NCBI RefSeq assembly: GCF_000423785.1
Contig: NZ_AUIQ01000011.1
Span: forward strand, 1-51,390
Direction of reading: 5' to 3'
Source of the DNA: Tetragenococcus muriaticus DSM 15685
Lineage (GTDB): Bacteria; Bacillota; Bacilli; Lactobacillales; Enterococcaceae
DNA: 51,390 nucleotides
The notes beneath the pieces are model-generated. The model made no database searches, was not told where the DNA came from, and worked only from the letters and a program-made list of their open reading frames with translations. Each line of letters opens with the position of its first letter. Position 1 is the stretch's first letter. Position numbers and translations under genes: made by a program. This document shows, in pieces, positions 25,238-35,217 of the stretch.

Positions 25238-27988
25238 ATGAATACCACTTATGCAGTTGTAGATATCGAAACAACAGGAACCGATCCTGAGACTGATCGC
25301 ATCATTCAATTTGGTTGTGTTTTAGTAGAAAATGATGAAATTATCAGTCGTTTTGCTGTAGATATTAATCCTATTAAACCTATTTCAAATAAAATCCAGC
25401 ACTTGACACATATTTCAAATCAACGGGTTAAAAAGGCGCTTTATTTTGAAGATGTCGCAGCCACTATTTATAATTTGTTAGCTGATACGACATTTGTGGC
25501 TCATAACATCCATTTTGATTACAATTTTTTAAATCATGAAATGGCACGTTGTGGGATGCCCGAATTGCAAATTCCAGGTATTGATACTGTGGAGTTGGCA
25601 CAAATTTTTTTGCCTACTCAAGTAAGTTTTCGTTTAAATGATTTAGCTGAAAGTTTAGGACTCCAACATGAATCGCCACACCAAGCGGATAGCGATGCGG
25701 AGGTGACAGCTTCTTTATTATTACATATTAAAGATACGATGGAAAAGTTACCTTTAGTCACGTTAGAAAAAATCAGCCAATTAAGTGAGATGACAAGCAA
25801 ACAAACGAACTTGTTTATCAAACAAATAACGTCTCAAAAGCAGGCGGATCCGCAGCCGTTAGATCCTTCTTTACAAGTAATAGACGGTGTTGCTCTACGT
25901 AAAAAAGAGGTTCCGTTATTTGAAGAAATCTACTATGAACAGCGCTATCCCAAAACCAAAAAAGAAAAAATGAACCTTTATCAAGATCAACTGACTTATC
26001 GTAAAGAACAAGGGCAACTAATGAATACTGTTTTTCGTCATTTTGCAGAAAACGAAGAAAAAAATTTGTTGATCGAAGCTTCTACGGGAATGGGCAAGAC
26101 AATTGGCTATTTATTACCTGCGGCTTTTTTAGCAACGCCTGAAAGTCCGCTTATTATCAGTACAGTCTCTATTTTGTTGCAGCATCAATTGATCGATCAA
26201 GACATTCCTTTGTTGAATCGATTGATTGACCAACCGCTATATGCAACTGTTGTTAAAAGCAAAAGTCATTATATTGATTTGCAACGTTTTAAAGCAACTT
26301 TAGAATCTCCGGTTCAGCAAAAACAATATGCGCTTTATCAAATGGGGATTTTGGTGTGGTTAACACAAACTACAACGGGGGACTTAGATGAATTAAACTT
26401 AATTCGTTTGGACCATTTGTTATTTCAAGAAATTACACACCGCGGTATAAACTATTTGTCTGAAAAACAACCATTTTATCAAGAGGATTTCTTATGGCAT
26501 TTGCAACAACGCATGGCACAAAGTAATATTTTAATTATCAATCATGCGTTTTTAGCTCAAGAAACTCAACGCAGCCAGCCATTGTTGCCTGAAAGTCGCT
26601 ATTTACTTATTGATGAAGCGCATCATTTGCCAGAAACGATGGAGAAAGTATCTCAAAATTATCTTGATACTTCTGCATTTCAACGAAAAGTTCAACAATT
26701 TCATGAAGACGAGCAACTATTCGATCAGATTGAGGCGATGCTAAAAAATGATACAGAAAGTTTGCGCTTGTTTTCGTTATATCAAGAAGAACTACAAGCA
26801 ATTATTGATGGCCAAGAAGATTTGTTTTTTGAATGGTTTACCGACTGGCCCTTACAAGAAGAGGTCATTTTACAAGTAGAACAGCGGCAAAATTTGTCAC
26901 TAACTGTCGAAAAAAACATTGAGCGATTATTATTGTATTATCAAGAATTACTTAGTATTCAATCGCAGTTAAATGACTATTTAAATACGATTAGCGACGC
27001 TTGGTTAGATCGCCAGCGGGTCTATTTTGGTGAATTTCTTTCTTTTTATGAAGAAATGCAGACACAAGCTGCATTTATGAAAGATTGGCTAACAAATTGG
27101 TCTTCTTCTTATGTCCATTGGTTGTATTTATATGGAAATAGAAAGACCGCCCGTTTGCAATTAATTGACTTTCAAGCAGCCGTTTTACCGAATACGAGTT
27201 GGTATGAACGATATGAAAAGATTGTCTATTTAGGTGGTACTTTGAAGGTTCCTAAAAATAGAAATTATTTTGCAAAAAAATTAGGAATCCCCGACGCTCC
27301 ATTAAAAGTTATCCCGCAAACCTATAACTACGAGCAACAAGCTAAGCTTCTCATTACAAGTGATGATGTGAAAATCAATGAATTAGGTAATAAAGAATAT
27401 GCAGATTATATAGCAAAAAATTTAACCATTCTTTTGGAAGATACAACAAAACCTGCCCTAGTTTTATTTACCTCTCATGAGATCTTGCAAAAAGTTTACA
27501 AAAAAATGCATCAGCATTTTTTAAGTAAGGGACGAGAAATTCTTGCCCAAGGCATGGGAGGGAGTAAAGAAAAGCTGCTTAAGCGATTTATTCAATCCAA
27601 AGAATCCATTCTATTTGGTGCAGATAGTTTTTGGGAAGGGGTGGATTTGCCAGGAGACGCCTTACAGCTATTAATTGTTACGCGCTTGCCTTTTGAAAAT
27701 CCCAATCGGCCACTCATTCGAGCAAGAAATTATTATTTAAATGAACAAGGAGTGGATTCTTTTTCACAAGAAAGCCTTCCTAAGGCAGCTTTGAAATTAA
27801 GGCAAGGCTTAGGAAGACTGATTCGATCCGAAAAAGATAAAGGGTTAATGATTTTATTTGATCGGCGATTTGTAACGAAAAGTTATGGAAAACGTTTGGA
27901 AAAAGCCTTACCGAAAGAGTTACCTGTGCAAGAGGCAACAATATATGAGATGAAACAGCTTATAGAAGAATTTTTACAAAACCCATAA
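25238..27988 (+). CDS. dinG: DinG-like protein: DnaQ-type 3'-5' exonuclease fused to an XPD/DinG helicase domain
   Basis: The protein has 916 residues. The N-terminal exonuclease domain (1-170) has DIETTGTD (Exo I), HNIHFDYNFL (Exo II) and HQADSDAEV (Exo III). The helicase part has Walker A ASTGMGKTIGYLLP, the DEAH box LLIDEAHHLPE, and C-terminal motifs FGADSFWEGVDLPG and QGLGRLIRSEKD. No cysteine cluster for an iron-sulfur domain is present between Walker A and DEAH, in line with Gram-positive DinG, which in Staphylococcus aureus works as a nuclease and not as a helicase. It shares its neighbourhood with ypmB, aspB and asnS as in Bacillus subtilis. No SOS box is seen. Confidence 0.95.
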   Translation: MNTTYAVVDIETTGTDPETDRIIQFGCVLVENDEIISRFAVDINPIKPISNKIQHLTHISNQRVKKALYFEDVAATIYNLLADTTFVAHNIHFDYNFLNHEMARCGMPELQIPGIDTVELAQIFLPTQVSFRLNDLAESLGLQHESPHQADSDAEVTASLLLHIKDTMEKLPLVTLEKISQLSEMTSKQTNLFIKQITSQKQADPQPLDPSLQVIDGVALRKKEVPLFEEIYYEQRYPKTKKEKMNLYQDQLTYRKEQGQLMNTVFRHFAENEEKNLLIEASTGMGKTIGYLLPAAFLATPESPLIISTVSILLQHQLIDQDIPLLNRLIDQPLYATVVKSKSHYIDLQRFKATLESPVQQKQYALYQMGILVWLTQTTTGDLDELNLIRLDHLLFQEITHRGINYLSEKQPFYQEDFLWHLQQRMAQSNILIINHAFLAQETQRSQPLLPESRYLLIDEAHHLPETMEKVSQNYLDTSAFQRKVQQFHEDEQLFDQIEAMLKNDTESLRLFSLYQEELQAIIDGQEDLFFEWFTDWPLQEEVILQVEQRQNLSLTVEKNIERLLLYYQELLSIQSQLNDYLNTISDAWLDRQRVYFGEFLSFYEEMQTQAAFMKDWLTNWSSSYVHWLYLYGNRKTARLQLIDFQAAVLPNTSWYERYEKIVYLGGTLKVPKNRNYFAKKLGIPDAPLKVIPQTYNYEQQAKLLITSDDVKINELGNKEYADYIAKNLTILLEDTTKPALVLFTSHEILQKVYKKMHQHFLSKGREILAQGMGGSKEKLLKRFIQSKESILFGADSFWEGVDLPGDALQLLIVTRLPFENPNRPLIRARNYYLNEQGVDSFSQESLPKAALKLRQGLGRLIRSEKDKGLMILFDRRFVTKSYGKRLEKALPKELPVQEATIYEMKQLIEEFLQNP

Positions 27989-28066
27989 TTTTCATAAAAA
28001 AATGGTACAGTTTTCATGCAACTTTTTGTATAATAGGAACTAGTTCAAAGAAAGGGTGCGTGTAAA

Positions 28067-28579
28067 GTGCCAGATAACGACAAAAGAGAAAAATACAAAG
28101 TTACTGCTTTGTTTGCCATTAGTATGGTTTTACTTTTCATTATTTTCTTTTCTATTATCTTTTATATTCGCGCGTCACGACCGATGCGGCAAGCTAGGCA
28201 AGAAGCCGAAGAAATTGCTGAAGAGTATGCCAATATTGATACAGTGGATGATTTTTATTGGTTTACGCGTGAAGAAACTTATTTTACCGTTATGGGAAGA
28301 GATGAAGATGATAGAGCACTAGCTGTGATTGTCCCTCAATCTGGAGATAGAGTTACAGTAGAAGAGCAAAGTGAAGGACTGAGTGAGCAAGAAGCCAGAC
28401 AAGCAGTACTCCAAGAACACGAGAATGAAACAGTTGAAAAAGCTAGTTTAGGGATGGTAGATGATACCCCAGTCTGGGAAGTAGTGACGACCGATAACAA
28501 TGAAGATACTGTAGGGAGTAATTATTACTTATTACAATTCCAAGACGGAGAAGAAGTTAAAACACTTCGTGACATCTAG
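28067..28579 (+). CDS. ypmB: YpmB-like membrane-anchored protein
   Basis: The protein has 170 residues from GTG 28067. A basic N-terminus is followed by one membrane span (TALFAISMVLLFIIFFSIIF, about 13-32), then an extracytoplasmic part with a PepSY-like fold (YFTVMGRDEDDRALAVIVPQ; EARQAVLQEHENETVEKASLG). It fits the YpmB/DUF5590 family always found between dinG and aspB in Bacillales and Lactobacillales. The function is unknown; an envelope role is likely from topology. It is 27 bp before aspB. Confidence 0.85.
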   Translation: MPDNDKREKYKVTALFAISMVLLFIIFFSIIFYIRASRPMRQARQEAEEIAEEYANIDTVDDFYWFTREETYFTVMGRDEDDRALAVIVPQSGDRVTVEEQSEGLSEQEARQAVLQEHENETVEKASLGMVDDTPVWEVVTTDNNEDTVGSNYYLLQFQDGEEVKTLRDI

Positions 28580-28605
28580 CTTGTAAATAGAAAGGATGTA
28601 AGCAA

Positions 28606-29796
28606 ATGCAATTTTCAAAACGATCTAGAAATTTAGAGCCTTCTGTCACTTTAGGAGCTTCAGAAAAGGCAAAACAATTAAAGGCCCAAGGAGCAGATGT
28701 TTTAAGTCTAACGGTAGGAGAGCCGGATTTTACAACACCTGTTCATATACAAGAAGCAGCAATTGAGGCAATTCGTTCAGGCCAAACGAGTTTTTATACA
28801 CCAACTTCTGGAATTCCTCAATTAAAACAAGCTATTGTTGCTTATTTAAAACAATACTATGGATTGACTTATGATACATCTGAAACAATGGTGACAGATG
28901 GGGCGAAATTTGCGCTTTATACCTTATTTCAAGCGATTTTAGATCCAGATGATGAAGTGATTATTCCTGTCCCTTATTGGGTGAGTTATGGCGAACAAGT
29001 AAAATTAGCAGCAGGTACACCGATTTTTGTCGAAGGAAAAGAAGAAAATCAATTTAAGATTACAGCTGAACAATTAGAAGCAGCAACTACAGAGCACACG
29101 AAAGCACTGATTTTAAATTCCCCTTCCAATCCAACCGGAATGATCTATAGTAAAGAAGAACTTGAAGCTATCGGTGAATGGGCCGTTAAACATGATATTT
29201 TAATTGTTTCTGATGATATTTATGGACGGCTAGTTTATGATGACAATGTCTTTACACCTATAGCAACAATTTCAGAAAAAATTCGTCGACAAACATTAAT
29301 TGTTAATGGCGTTTCTAAATCTTATTCCATGACAGGTTGGCGTATCGGATTTGTCGCTGGAAATAAAGAGTTGATCCAAGCAATGTCAGATATTGCCTCT
29401 CAATCAACAAGTAATCCTGCAGCGGTTAGTCAATTTGCAGCAGCAGAAGCTTTGAATGGTCCCCAAGATTCTGTGGAAGAAATGCGTAAAGCTTTTGAAG
29501 AACGAATGAAACGTATTTATCCGTTATTGTTAGAAATTCCTGGGGTTAAATTGCAAAAACCGCAAGGCGCATTTTATTTCTTTCCTAATGTAAAAGAAAC
29601 AATGGAACTATGTGGTTATGACAATGTGACTGAATTTTGCGATGCATTGTTAAATGAAGCGCATGTTGCAACAGTTACGGGCCAAGGATTTGGTTCTAAT
29701 GAAAATATTCGCATTAGCTATGCAACAGATATGCGAACTCTAGAAGAGATGGTAAAACGCATAAAAGAATTCGTAGAGAAAAAAAGGAAAAAGTAG
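28606..29796 (+). CDS. aspB: Aspartate aminotransferase, class I
   Basis: The protein has 396 residues with the fold-type I aminotransferase layout. LTVGEPDFTTP starts the substrate loop; NSPSNPTGM, SDDIYGRLVY and SKSYSMTGWRIGF (with the PLP-binding Lys) form the cofactor site; and the C-terminal NIRISYAT carries the carboxylate-binding Arg. It interconverts aspartate and oxaloacetate with glutamate as partner, in the cytoplasm. It lies directly before asnS, as in Bacillus subtilis, where aspartate supply and asparaginyl-tRNA synthesis are neighbours. The ribosome binding site is AAAGGATG. Confidence 0.96.
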   Translation: MQFSKRSRNLEPSVTLGASEKAKQLKAQGADVLSLTVGEPDFTTPVHIQEAAIEAIRSGQTSFYTPTSGIPQLKQAIVAYLKQYYGLTYDTSETMVTDGAKFALYTLFQAILDPDDEVIIPVPYWVSYGEQVKLAAGTPIFVEGKEENQFKITAEQLEAATTEHTKALILNSPSNPTGMIYSKEELEAIGEWAVKHDILIVSDDIYGRLVYDDNVFTPIATISEKIRRQTLIVNGVSKSYSMTGWRIGFVAGNKELIQAMSDIASQSTSNPAAVSQFAAAEALNGPQDSVEEMRKAFEERMKRIYPLLLEIPGVKLQKPQGAFYFFPNVKETMELCGYDNVTEFCDALLNEAHVATVTGQGFGSNENIRISYATDMRTLEEMVKRIKEFVEKKRKK

Positions 29797-29837
29797 AAAA
29801 AAGCGAGAATGTTAGGTTATAGAATGGAGAGACACAG

Positions 29838-31136
29838 TTGGAAAAAATTCAAATTATTGATGCTAATAAACATGTAGGAGAAGTTGTAAAAATTGGCGCT
29901 TGGGTAGCTAACAAACGTTCCAGTGGGAAGATTGCGTTTTTACAATTGCGTGATGGAACAGCTTACTTCCAAGGAGTTGTAGTAAAAAATGATGTTACAG
30001 AAGAAACGTTTCACTTAGCTAAAGAACTACCTCAAGAAACGTCTGTTTGGGTTACTGGAGAAATACGGGAAGATAGTCGTTCGAAATTTGGCTATGAACT
30101 TGGGGTGCAAGATATTGAGGTTGTTGGAGAAAGTCATGACTATCCAATAACGCCTAAAGAACACGGCACAGAATTTCTAATGGACCACCGTCATTTGTGG
30201 TTACGTTCTTCTAGACAACACGCTATTATGCAGGTTCGTAACGAAGTTATTCGTGCCACTTACGAATTTTTTAATTCTCGGCACTTTACAAAAGTAGATC
30301 CGCCAATTTTAACTGGATCTGCTCCAGAAGGAACAACAGATTTATTCGAAACGAACTATTTTGACCAAAAAGCTTATTTATCTCAATCAGGACAACTTTA
30401 TATGGAAGCTGCCGCAATGGCTTTTGGGAAAGTTTTTTCCTTTGGGCCAACTTTTCGGGCAGAAAAATCTAAAACTCGTCGTCACTTGATTGAGTTTTGG
30501 ATGATGGAACCAGAAATGGCTTTTATGCATCAAGAAGAAAGCTTACAAATTCAAGAAGAATACGTCGCATTTTTAGTACAAAACTTATTGGATAATTGCG
30601 ATTATGCCTTACACGTATTAGAACGTGACCGAACCGTATTAGAAAAATATACAAAATTACCTTATCCACGTATTTCATATGATGATGCCGTGACGCTATT
30701 ACAAGAAAATGGATTTGACGATATTGAGTGGGGAGAAGATTTCGGTGCACCGCACGAAACCTTTATTGCCAATTCGTTTGATCAACCCGTTTTCATTCTA
30801 AATTATCCAAAAGACACGAAGCCCTTTTATATGAAACCTCATCCGACAAGAGAGGACATTGTGATCTGTGCTGATTTGATCGCTCCAGAAGGATACGGGG
30901 AAATCATTGGTGGTTCAGAACGAGCTACTGATTATAATTATTTATTAGAACAAATTAGAAACCATGGCCTAGATGAAAATGAGTACTCTTGGTATTTGGA
31001 TCTTCGTAGATATGGTTCTGTTCCCCATGCTGGCTTTGGCTTAGGGTTAGAAAGAGCAGTTACATGGTTAGCTGGAATTGAACATGTACGAGAAGCCATT
31101 CCATTCCCACGTTTGTTGAATCGAATTTATCCGTAA
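29838..31136 (+). CDS. asnS: Asparaginyl-tRNA synthetase
   Basis: The protein has 432 residues from TTG 29838, chosen for the GGAGAG 9 bp upstream and alignment of [21 protein letters not shown] with the family start. The N-terminal OB-fold anticodon domain (1-100) is followed by class II motifs: [11 protein letters not shown], motif 2 [21 protein letters not shown] and motif 3 [13 protein letters not shown]. It charges tRNA-Asn in the cytoplasm. It is the last gene of the block, closed by a terminator. Confidence 0.97.
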   Translation: MEKIQIIDANKHVGEVVKIGAWVANKRSSGKIAFLQLRDGTAYFQGVVVKNDVTEETFHLAKELPQETSVWVTGEIREDSRSKFGYELGVQDIEVVGESHDYPITPKEHGTEFLMDHRHLWLRSSRQHAIMQVRNEVIRATYEFFNSRHFTKVDPPILTGSAPEGTTDLFETNYFDQKAYLSQSGQLYMEAAAMAFGKVFSFGPTFRAEKSKTRRHLIEFWMMEPEMAFMHQEESLQIQEEYVAFLVQNLLDNCDYALHVLERDRTVLEKYTKLPYPRISYDDAVTLLQENGFDDIEWGEDFGAPHETFIANSFDQPVFILNYPKDTKPFYMKPHPTREDIVICADLIAPEGYGEIIGGSERATDYNYLLEQIRNHGLDENEYSWYLDLRRYGSVPHAGFGLGLERAVTWLAGIEHVREAIPFPRLLNRIYP

Positions 31137-31141
31137 AAGCA

Positions 31142-31174
31142 ACAGACAACTTTTTTAAGTTGTCTGTTTTTTTG
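31142..31174 (+). terminator. asnS terminator
   Basis: ACAGACAACTT (31142-31152) pairs perfectly with AAGTTGTCTGT (31157-31167), followed by seven T's. Confidence 0.93.
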
Positions 31175-31309
31175 AATTGGTATATTTCATAGACAAAAAG
31201 GTAATACTGTAATATAATTGATTTTAATAGTATTGTTACTGAAATAGGGAAAATTGGTATATATGAGGTGGAAAATTGAAATATTTTACTTTATCTACTT
31301 GTACGTTTG

Positions 31310-31338
31310 TTGCATACGTGTTATGTATATAGTATAGT
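31310..31338 (+). promoter_or_regulatory. Promoter of the 75-residue protein gene
   Basis: TTGCAT (31310-31315) and TATAGT (31333-31338) are spaced 17 bp, 39 bp upstream of the ATG. Confidence 0.7.
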
Positions 31339-31377
31339 AATAATTTTGTAAGGGTTTTAATAGAGGAGGTAAATTTA

Positions 31378-31605
31378 ATGAATCAAGTGGAAGCTATCCA
31401 AGTGGGAGAACGGTATAAAGTACAACCAAGTTATTTCCATCGTCCTTTTATTGGTAGGGTAAATGATGTAAGCGGCTCGACTATTGTTTTTGAAGTAGAA
31501 AATTTTGAACTATGTGATCAAGAGAAGATAGAGGCCAGCCGACTAATCACTGTGGAGTTTGCAGATGTGAAGCATTCGATGATTAATAATTATTTCTTTA
31601 GCTGA
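31378..31605 (+). CDS. Small beta-barrel-like protein (possibly DUF2187/KOW-like)
   Basis: The protein has 75 residues, starting at ATG 31378 after a strong AGAGGAGG. The sequence alternates short beta-type segments (GERYKVQPSYF, FIGRVNDVSGSTIVFEVENF, EASRLITVEFADVKH), like small KOW-type barrels such as DUF2187 proteins of Firmicutes. Cytoplasmic; it has no membrane or signal segment. It has its own promoter and terminator and may be a stress or nucleic-acid-binding protein, but this is only a fold-level guess. Confidence 0.65.
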   Translation: MNQVEAIQVGERYKVQPSYFHRPFIGRVNDVSGSTIVFEVENFELCDQEKIEASRLITVEFADVKHSMINNYFFS

Positions 31606-31617
31606 AAATAAGTTAAT

Positions 31618-31663
31618 AAAAAGTGTCAAAATTTTATTTCGATAAATTTTGACACTTTTTTTT
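31618..31663 (+). terminator. Terminator of the 75-residue protein gene
   Basis: A long stem, AAAAGTGTCAAAATTTA-like strand pairing with TAAATTTTGACACTTTT, has a short loop and a T8 run. Confidence 0.92.
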
Positions 31664-31781
31664 AGTTTTGGTAGTAAATAAATTTAAAAAAAATAGAAAT
31701 TTATTTTTCAATCTTTAATGAACGTTTCCTTTTTCATTGTTTTCAGGTAAAATAATAAGGTATGGAACAGGAGGCATATTT

Positions 31782-32936
31782 GTGAGTACCCCACTTGTTT
31801 TAGCAAGCAAAGAATTTTATTTAATGTTGGTTCAATTGGCTAGTAAGAGAACTAAAAAAAAGAACGACAGGATTATTTTCTTACTTAGCTTTCCAGAGAG
31901 TAGCCAAATGACTTTACAATTGTTATACAAACATTTTCCAGAAAAATTGGTTATTTGTTATGCTAAAAATGCGAAAGACCTAGCTGAGTTTTATGAAAAT
32001 AAAGGCTGTCCAATTTATTGTATTGATACCTTTTCTGTATTGATAAAAGACATTGTGCCGCTTGTTTCTAGTAGTAAGCTAGTTTTTTGTGATAACTATT
32101 TTGCTTTCTTAGCTCGTATTACATTCAATAATAAAGCTAGTGTAGTGCAATTGTGGCATGCAAATGGTGCTATTAAATTATTTGGACTTGCAGCGAAGTA
32201 TACTAAAAATGTAACAAAAAGAGATCGAGAAAGATACATCGAGGTTTATAATAAGTTTACGCATTACGTTGTGAGTTCGCAAAAAATGGCAGACGTTTTT
32301 GCGAAAAATTATCGACAAGCAATTAATGAACTACCTTTTGGTTATTTACCTACAGATCTTTTTTTTGATCAAGAATGGTTACATAGGGCAAAAAAACAAT
32401 TTAAACATAATTTTCCTACTAATAAAAAAATTGCATTGTATGTTCCAACTTATCGTGAACATCAATCAGAAGTACCCTTGGATTTTTCCTCTTTGAAAAG
32501 ACAATTAAACGATGAATGGTTGGTTATGGTAAAGCCACACCCTCATGATAAAGAGCTTTATCAAAAAGTGAAAGATATAGATGGAATCATTTCTGATTTT
32601 AAAGAGATGGATTTAGCTCAAATCTTACCTTCAGTAGATTGTTTAATTACGGACTATTCTTCTATTCCTTTCGAGTATTCCCTAGCTAACCCTAATGGAA
32701 AAATGGTCTTTTTTTGTTATGATTACGAGGAGTATAAGAAAGAAGTAGGTATTGAAGAAGGGTTTCAATATTGGGCACCTGGAAAAATAGTAAAGAAACA
32801 AAATGAGTTGGTTTCAGCAATCCAAGCTCCTTCAGAGGAGGGCTTTGAAACTTTCAATCAAATGTGGAATGAATATGCGCATGGAAGTGCTCGCGAACAA
32901 TTGTTAAAGTGGGTGAAAAACGTATATGATAACTGA
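31782..32936 (+). CDS. tagB: CDP-glycerol glycerophosphotransferase family protein, TagB-like
   Basis: The start chosen is GTG 31782 (AGGAGG 8 bp upstream), giving 384 residues; a frame-open ATG at 31737 has no ribosome binding site. The GT-B fold of the TagB/TagF family is shown by QLWHANGAIKLFG (catalytic His region), YVPTYREH, VKPHPHD and CLITDYSSIPFEYS (CDP-glycerol binding). TagB adds the first glycerol phosphate to the ManNAc-GlcNAc lipid made by TagA, at the inner face of the membrane. The tagA gene overlaps it by 11 bp, which supports this assignment over a general polymerase. Confidence 0.85.
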   Translation: MSTPLVLASKEFYLMLVQLASKRTKKKNDRIIFLLSFPESSQMTLQLLYKHFPEKLVICYAKNAKDLAEFYENKGCPIYCIDTFSVLIKDIVPLVSSSKLVFCDNYFAFLARITFNNKASVVQLWHANGAIKLFGLAAKYTKNVTKRDRERYIEVYNKFTHYVVSSQKMADVFAKNYRQAINELPFGYLPTDLFFDQEWLHRAKKQFKHNFPTNKKIALYVPTYREHQSEVPLDFSSLKRQLNDEWLVMVKPHPHDKELYQKVKDIDGIISDFKEMDLAQILPSVDCLITDYSSIPFEYSLANPNGKMVFFCYDYEEYKKEVGIEEGFQYWAPGKIVKKQNELVSAIQAPSEEGFETFNQMWNEYAHGSAREQLLKWVKNVYDN

Positions 32937-33672
32937 AGAAATTATGGGATTTCCTGTGGATGTGATTACTTATAACGAAATTATTAAAGACTTGCCAGAG
33001 TATTTACAAAGTGATAAAAAGATGAGCGCTATTAGCGTGAATCCACAAATTATTGTCGAAGGACAGAACCGCTCGGAGATCTATGAATTTATTAAAAAAA
33101 GTACACATCGGATTCCTGATGGCATAGGTATTGTATTGGTTTCAAAGCTACTAGGCGGGCAAATTAAAGAACGCGTAGCAGGTATTGAATTAATGTACCG
33201 GTTCTTAGAATATGCGAATACATATAAGAAAAGTATTTTTTTATACGGAGCCAAACCTGAAGTTGTTGCTGATGCTGCGGAAAAAATCCAAAATGATTAT
33301 CCAAACTTAATACTAAGTGGTAGAATCGATGGGTATACAGATTTATCAGAAACTGAAATTATTGAAAAAATTAACTATAGCAAGCCAGATTTTCTATTTG
33401 TAGCACTGGGTTTTCCTAAGCAAGAAGAGTGGTTAGCAAGAAATATCCCCCAATTAGATGCTTCTGTATTTCAGGATGTTGGGGGAAGCTTTGATGTATT
33501 TAGTGGACATGTTAAACGTGCGCCTCAATTTTTTATTGATGTCCATTTAGAGTGGTTGTACCGATCGTTAACTGATCGTAAAAGGTTTAAACGGATTTTA
33601 CAACTACCTATATTTGTAATTAAAAGTTTATTTTGGAAGGTTCGTACAAGAAATGATAAAAAGAGTTCTTAG
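32926..33672 (+). CDS. tagA: N-acetylglucosaminyl-diphosphoundecaprenol N-acetyl-beta-D-mannosaminyltransferase
   Basis: The protein has 248 residues of the WecG/TagA/CpsF family. SVNPQIIVEGQ near 36-46 and RIPDGIGIVLVSKLLGG near 62-78 contain the conserved Thr/Asn and catalytic Asp region, followed by ERVAGIELM, LYGAKPEV, ALGFPKQEEWLA and DVGGSFDVFSGHVKRAP. It transfers ManNAc to GlcNAc-PP-undecaprenol, the committed step of wall teichoic acid linkage-unit synthesis. It overlaps both neighbours (11 bp and 20 bp), so tagB-tagA-tagF-like is one translationally coupled unit. Confidence 0.95.
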   Translation: MITEEIMGFPVDVITYNEIIKDLPEYLQSDKKMSAISVNPQIIVEGQNRSEIYEFIKKSTHRIPDGIGIVLVSKLLGGQIKERVAGIELMYRFLEYANTYKKSIFLYGAKPEVVADAAEKIQNDYPNLILSGRIDGYTDLSETEIIEKINYSKPDFLFVALGFPKQEEWLARNIPQLDASVFQDVGGSFDVFSGHVKRAPQFFIDVHLEWLYRSLTDRKRFKRILQLPIFVIKSLFWKVRTRNDKKSS

Positions 33673-34849
33673 TAAAATATATAAAATCATTTTTAATTTT
33701 TCTGCCACAGTTTTTCCCATACAAAAAGGGATGGTTTTATTAGAAACATTCAATGGGAAATTACCATCAGATAACCCTTACGCCATTTATCAGGAACTAA
33801 TCAAGAAGATGGAAAAGAAGAATTTATATTGGGGAATAAAAAAAGAGAACATGAGGGAAGCAAAAGAAAAATATCCTGATTTGAATCTTGTCCCTCGTTT
33901 CTCAGTCAAGTGGCTATGGCTTACTACTCGAGCCAATTTTTGGATATTTAATTCACGCATGCCTAACTGGTTAAAGAAAAACAAAGATACAGTTTACATC
34001 CAAACTTGGCATGGAACGCCTTTGAAAAAATTAGGGGCTGATATACAAGAAGTAGCGATGCCAGGTACTGACACAGAAAAGTATAAAAATAACTTTATTG
34101 TTGAAGCTAAGCGTTGGGATTATTTAGTCGCTCCTAATGAGTATTCTGAAAAAATCTTTAAACAAGCTTTTCAATTTCAAAATAATGTATTGGAAATTGG
34201 CTACCCAAGAAATGATGAGTTAGTTAATAATAAAGACAATAAGCAGTTACGAAATGAATTAAAGCAAAAGATTATTGGCAAGGAAAGTGGTCGTGTCATT
34301 CTTTATGCCCCTACTTGGCGTGATGATTATTTTATTAAAAAAGGTAGCTATAAATTCTTTATGCCTTTTGATCTAGAGAAAATAACCCAATGTTTAGGAA
34401 AAGAGGACACGGTAGTTATTCGCCCCCATTACTTAGTTGGTGACTCAATTAATATTGAAGGCTACGAAGATCAGATCAAAATTTGCATGAATGAACCTAT
34501 TAATGAGCTATATTTGATTAGCGATTTATTGATTACGGACTATTCTTCCGTAATGTTTGATTTTGCGATATTACAACGACCTATGTTATTTTATCCTTAT
34601 GATATAGAACATTATAAAGAAAAACTTCGAGGATTTTATCTGGATTATAATGAAGTCCCTGGACCAATCGCACAAAATGAAAAAGATTTTTATCAATTTA
34701 TTCAAGAATTTATGTCGTATGGTAAATTTTCGCAATATGAAGATAAGGTACATGCATTTGAGCAAAGGTTTTGTCAGTGGGAGAAGGGAAGAGCCTCTCA
34801 AGAAGTTAGCCAGCTGATAGATAAAGAGGTTGAGCTAGAAATTAAATAA
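33653..34849 (+). CDS. CDP-glycerol glycerophosphotransferase, TagF/TagB-like
   Basis: The protein has 398 residues and contains only the C-terminal GT-B catalytic half of the TagF family. Conserved features are YIQTWHGTPLKKLG with the catalytic His, ILYAPTWRDDYF, VVIRPHYLV with the second His region, and LLITDYSSVMFDFA. A basic, hydrophobic N-terminus (KRVLSKIYKIIFNFSATVFP) could bind the membrane. It adds glycerol phosphate units, as primer or polymerase; which one cannot be read from sequence. It overlaps tagA by 20 bp. A terminator-like hairpin follows. Confidence 0.88.
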   Translation: MIKRVLSKIYKIIFNFSATVFPIQKGMVLLETFNGKLPSDNPYAIYQELIKKMEKKNLYWGIKKENMREAKEKYPDLNLVPRFSVKWLWLTTRANFWIFNSRMPNWLKKNKDTVYIQTWHGTPLKKLGADIQEVAMPGTDTEKYKNNFIVEAKRWDYLVAPNEYSEKIFKQAFQFQNNVLEIGYPRNDELVNNKDNKQLRNELKQKIIGKESGRVILYAPTWRDDYFIKKGSYKFFMPFDLEKITQCLGKEDTVVIRPHYLVGDSINIEGYEDQIKICMNEPINELYLISDLLITDYSSVMFDFAILQRPMLFYPYDIEHYKEKLRGFYLDYNEVPGPIAQNEKDFYQFIQEFMSYGKFSQYEDKVHAFEQRFCQWEKGRASQEVSQLIDKEVELEIK

Positions 34850-35217
34850 AAAGTGAACATTTTTTATTTCAATAAGGTGTAATTGATTTGTTTTATACTA
34901 ATATAGCTAAAAAGTAGTTACTCAAAGTTAGTAATATATAATTTTGAGTAGCTATTTTTAGAAAAAGTAGAGCAAAAAGGAGATTGTGTGAGTGGAATAT
35001 AATAGACGACTTAGGAGTTTCTATAATTTTCTATTTTTAAAAGTTAATATGAACATTGAATTGGAGTAATTTTTGTTGTAGAGTTAGCAATGTATTTGCT
35101 TTTTTGTAACTACGGTTATGAAATTGTTTATTATTTTATTTACTAATTAGAGTTTTAAGAATGTAATTAAGCAGTGATTGATAATTAGGGGTTTATGTAT
35201 ATTTGGAGGCCAAGGAA
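34850..35217 (+). other. Intergenic leader between two wall-polymer transcription units
   Basis: A hairpin at about 34909-34970 pairs a strand with TAGTTACTCAAA to one with TTTGAGTAGCTA and is followed by TTTTTA, so it can terminate the tagB-tagA unit. The remaining 240 bases are very AT-rich; several TATAAT-like strings occur but none has a good -35. GGAGG at 35205-35209 is the ribosome binding site of the next gene. No coding frame is credible. Confidence 0.5.

Noticed and set aside
25093-25290. 65-codon frame upstream of and overlapping the dinG-like start
   Set aside because: It covers the dinG promoter, overlaps the true start in another frame and lacks a ribosome binding site.
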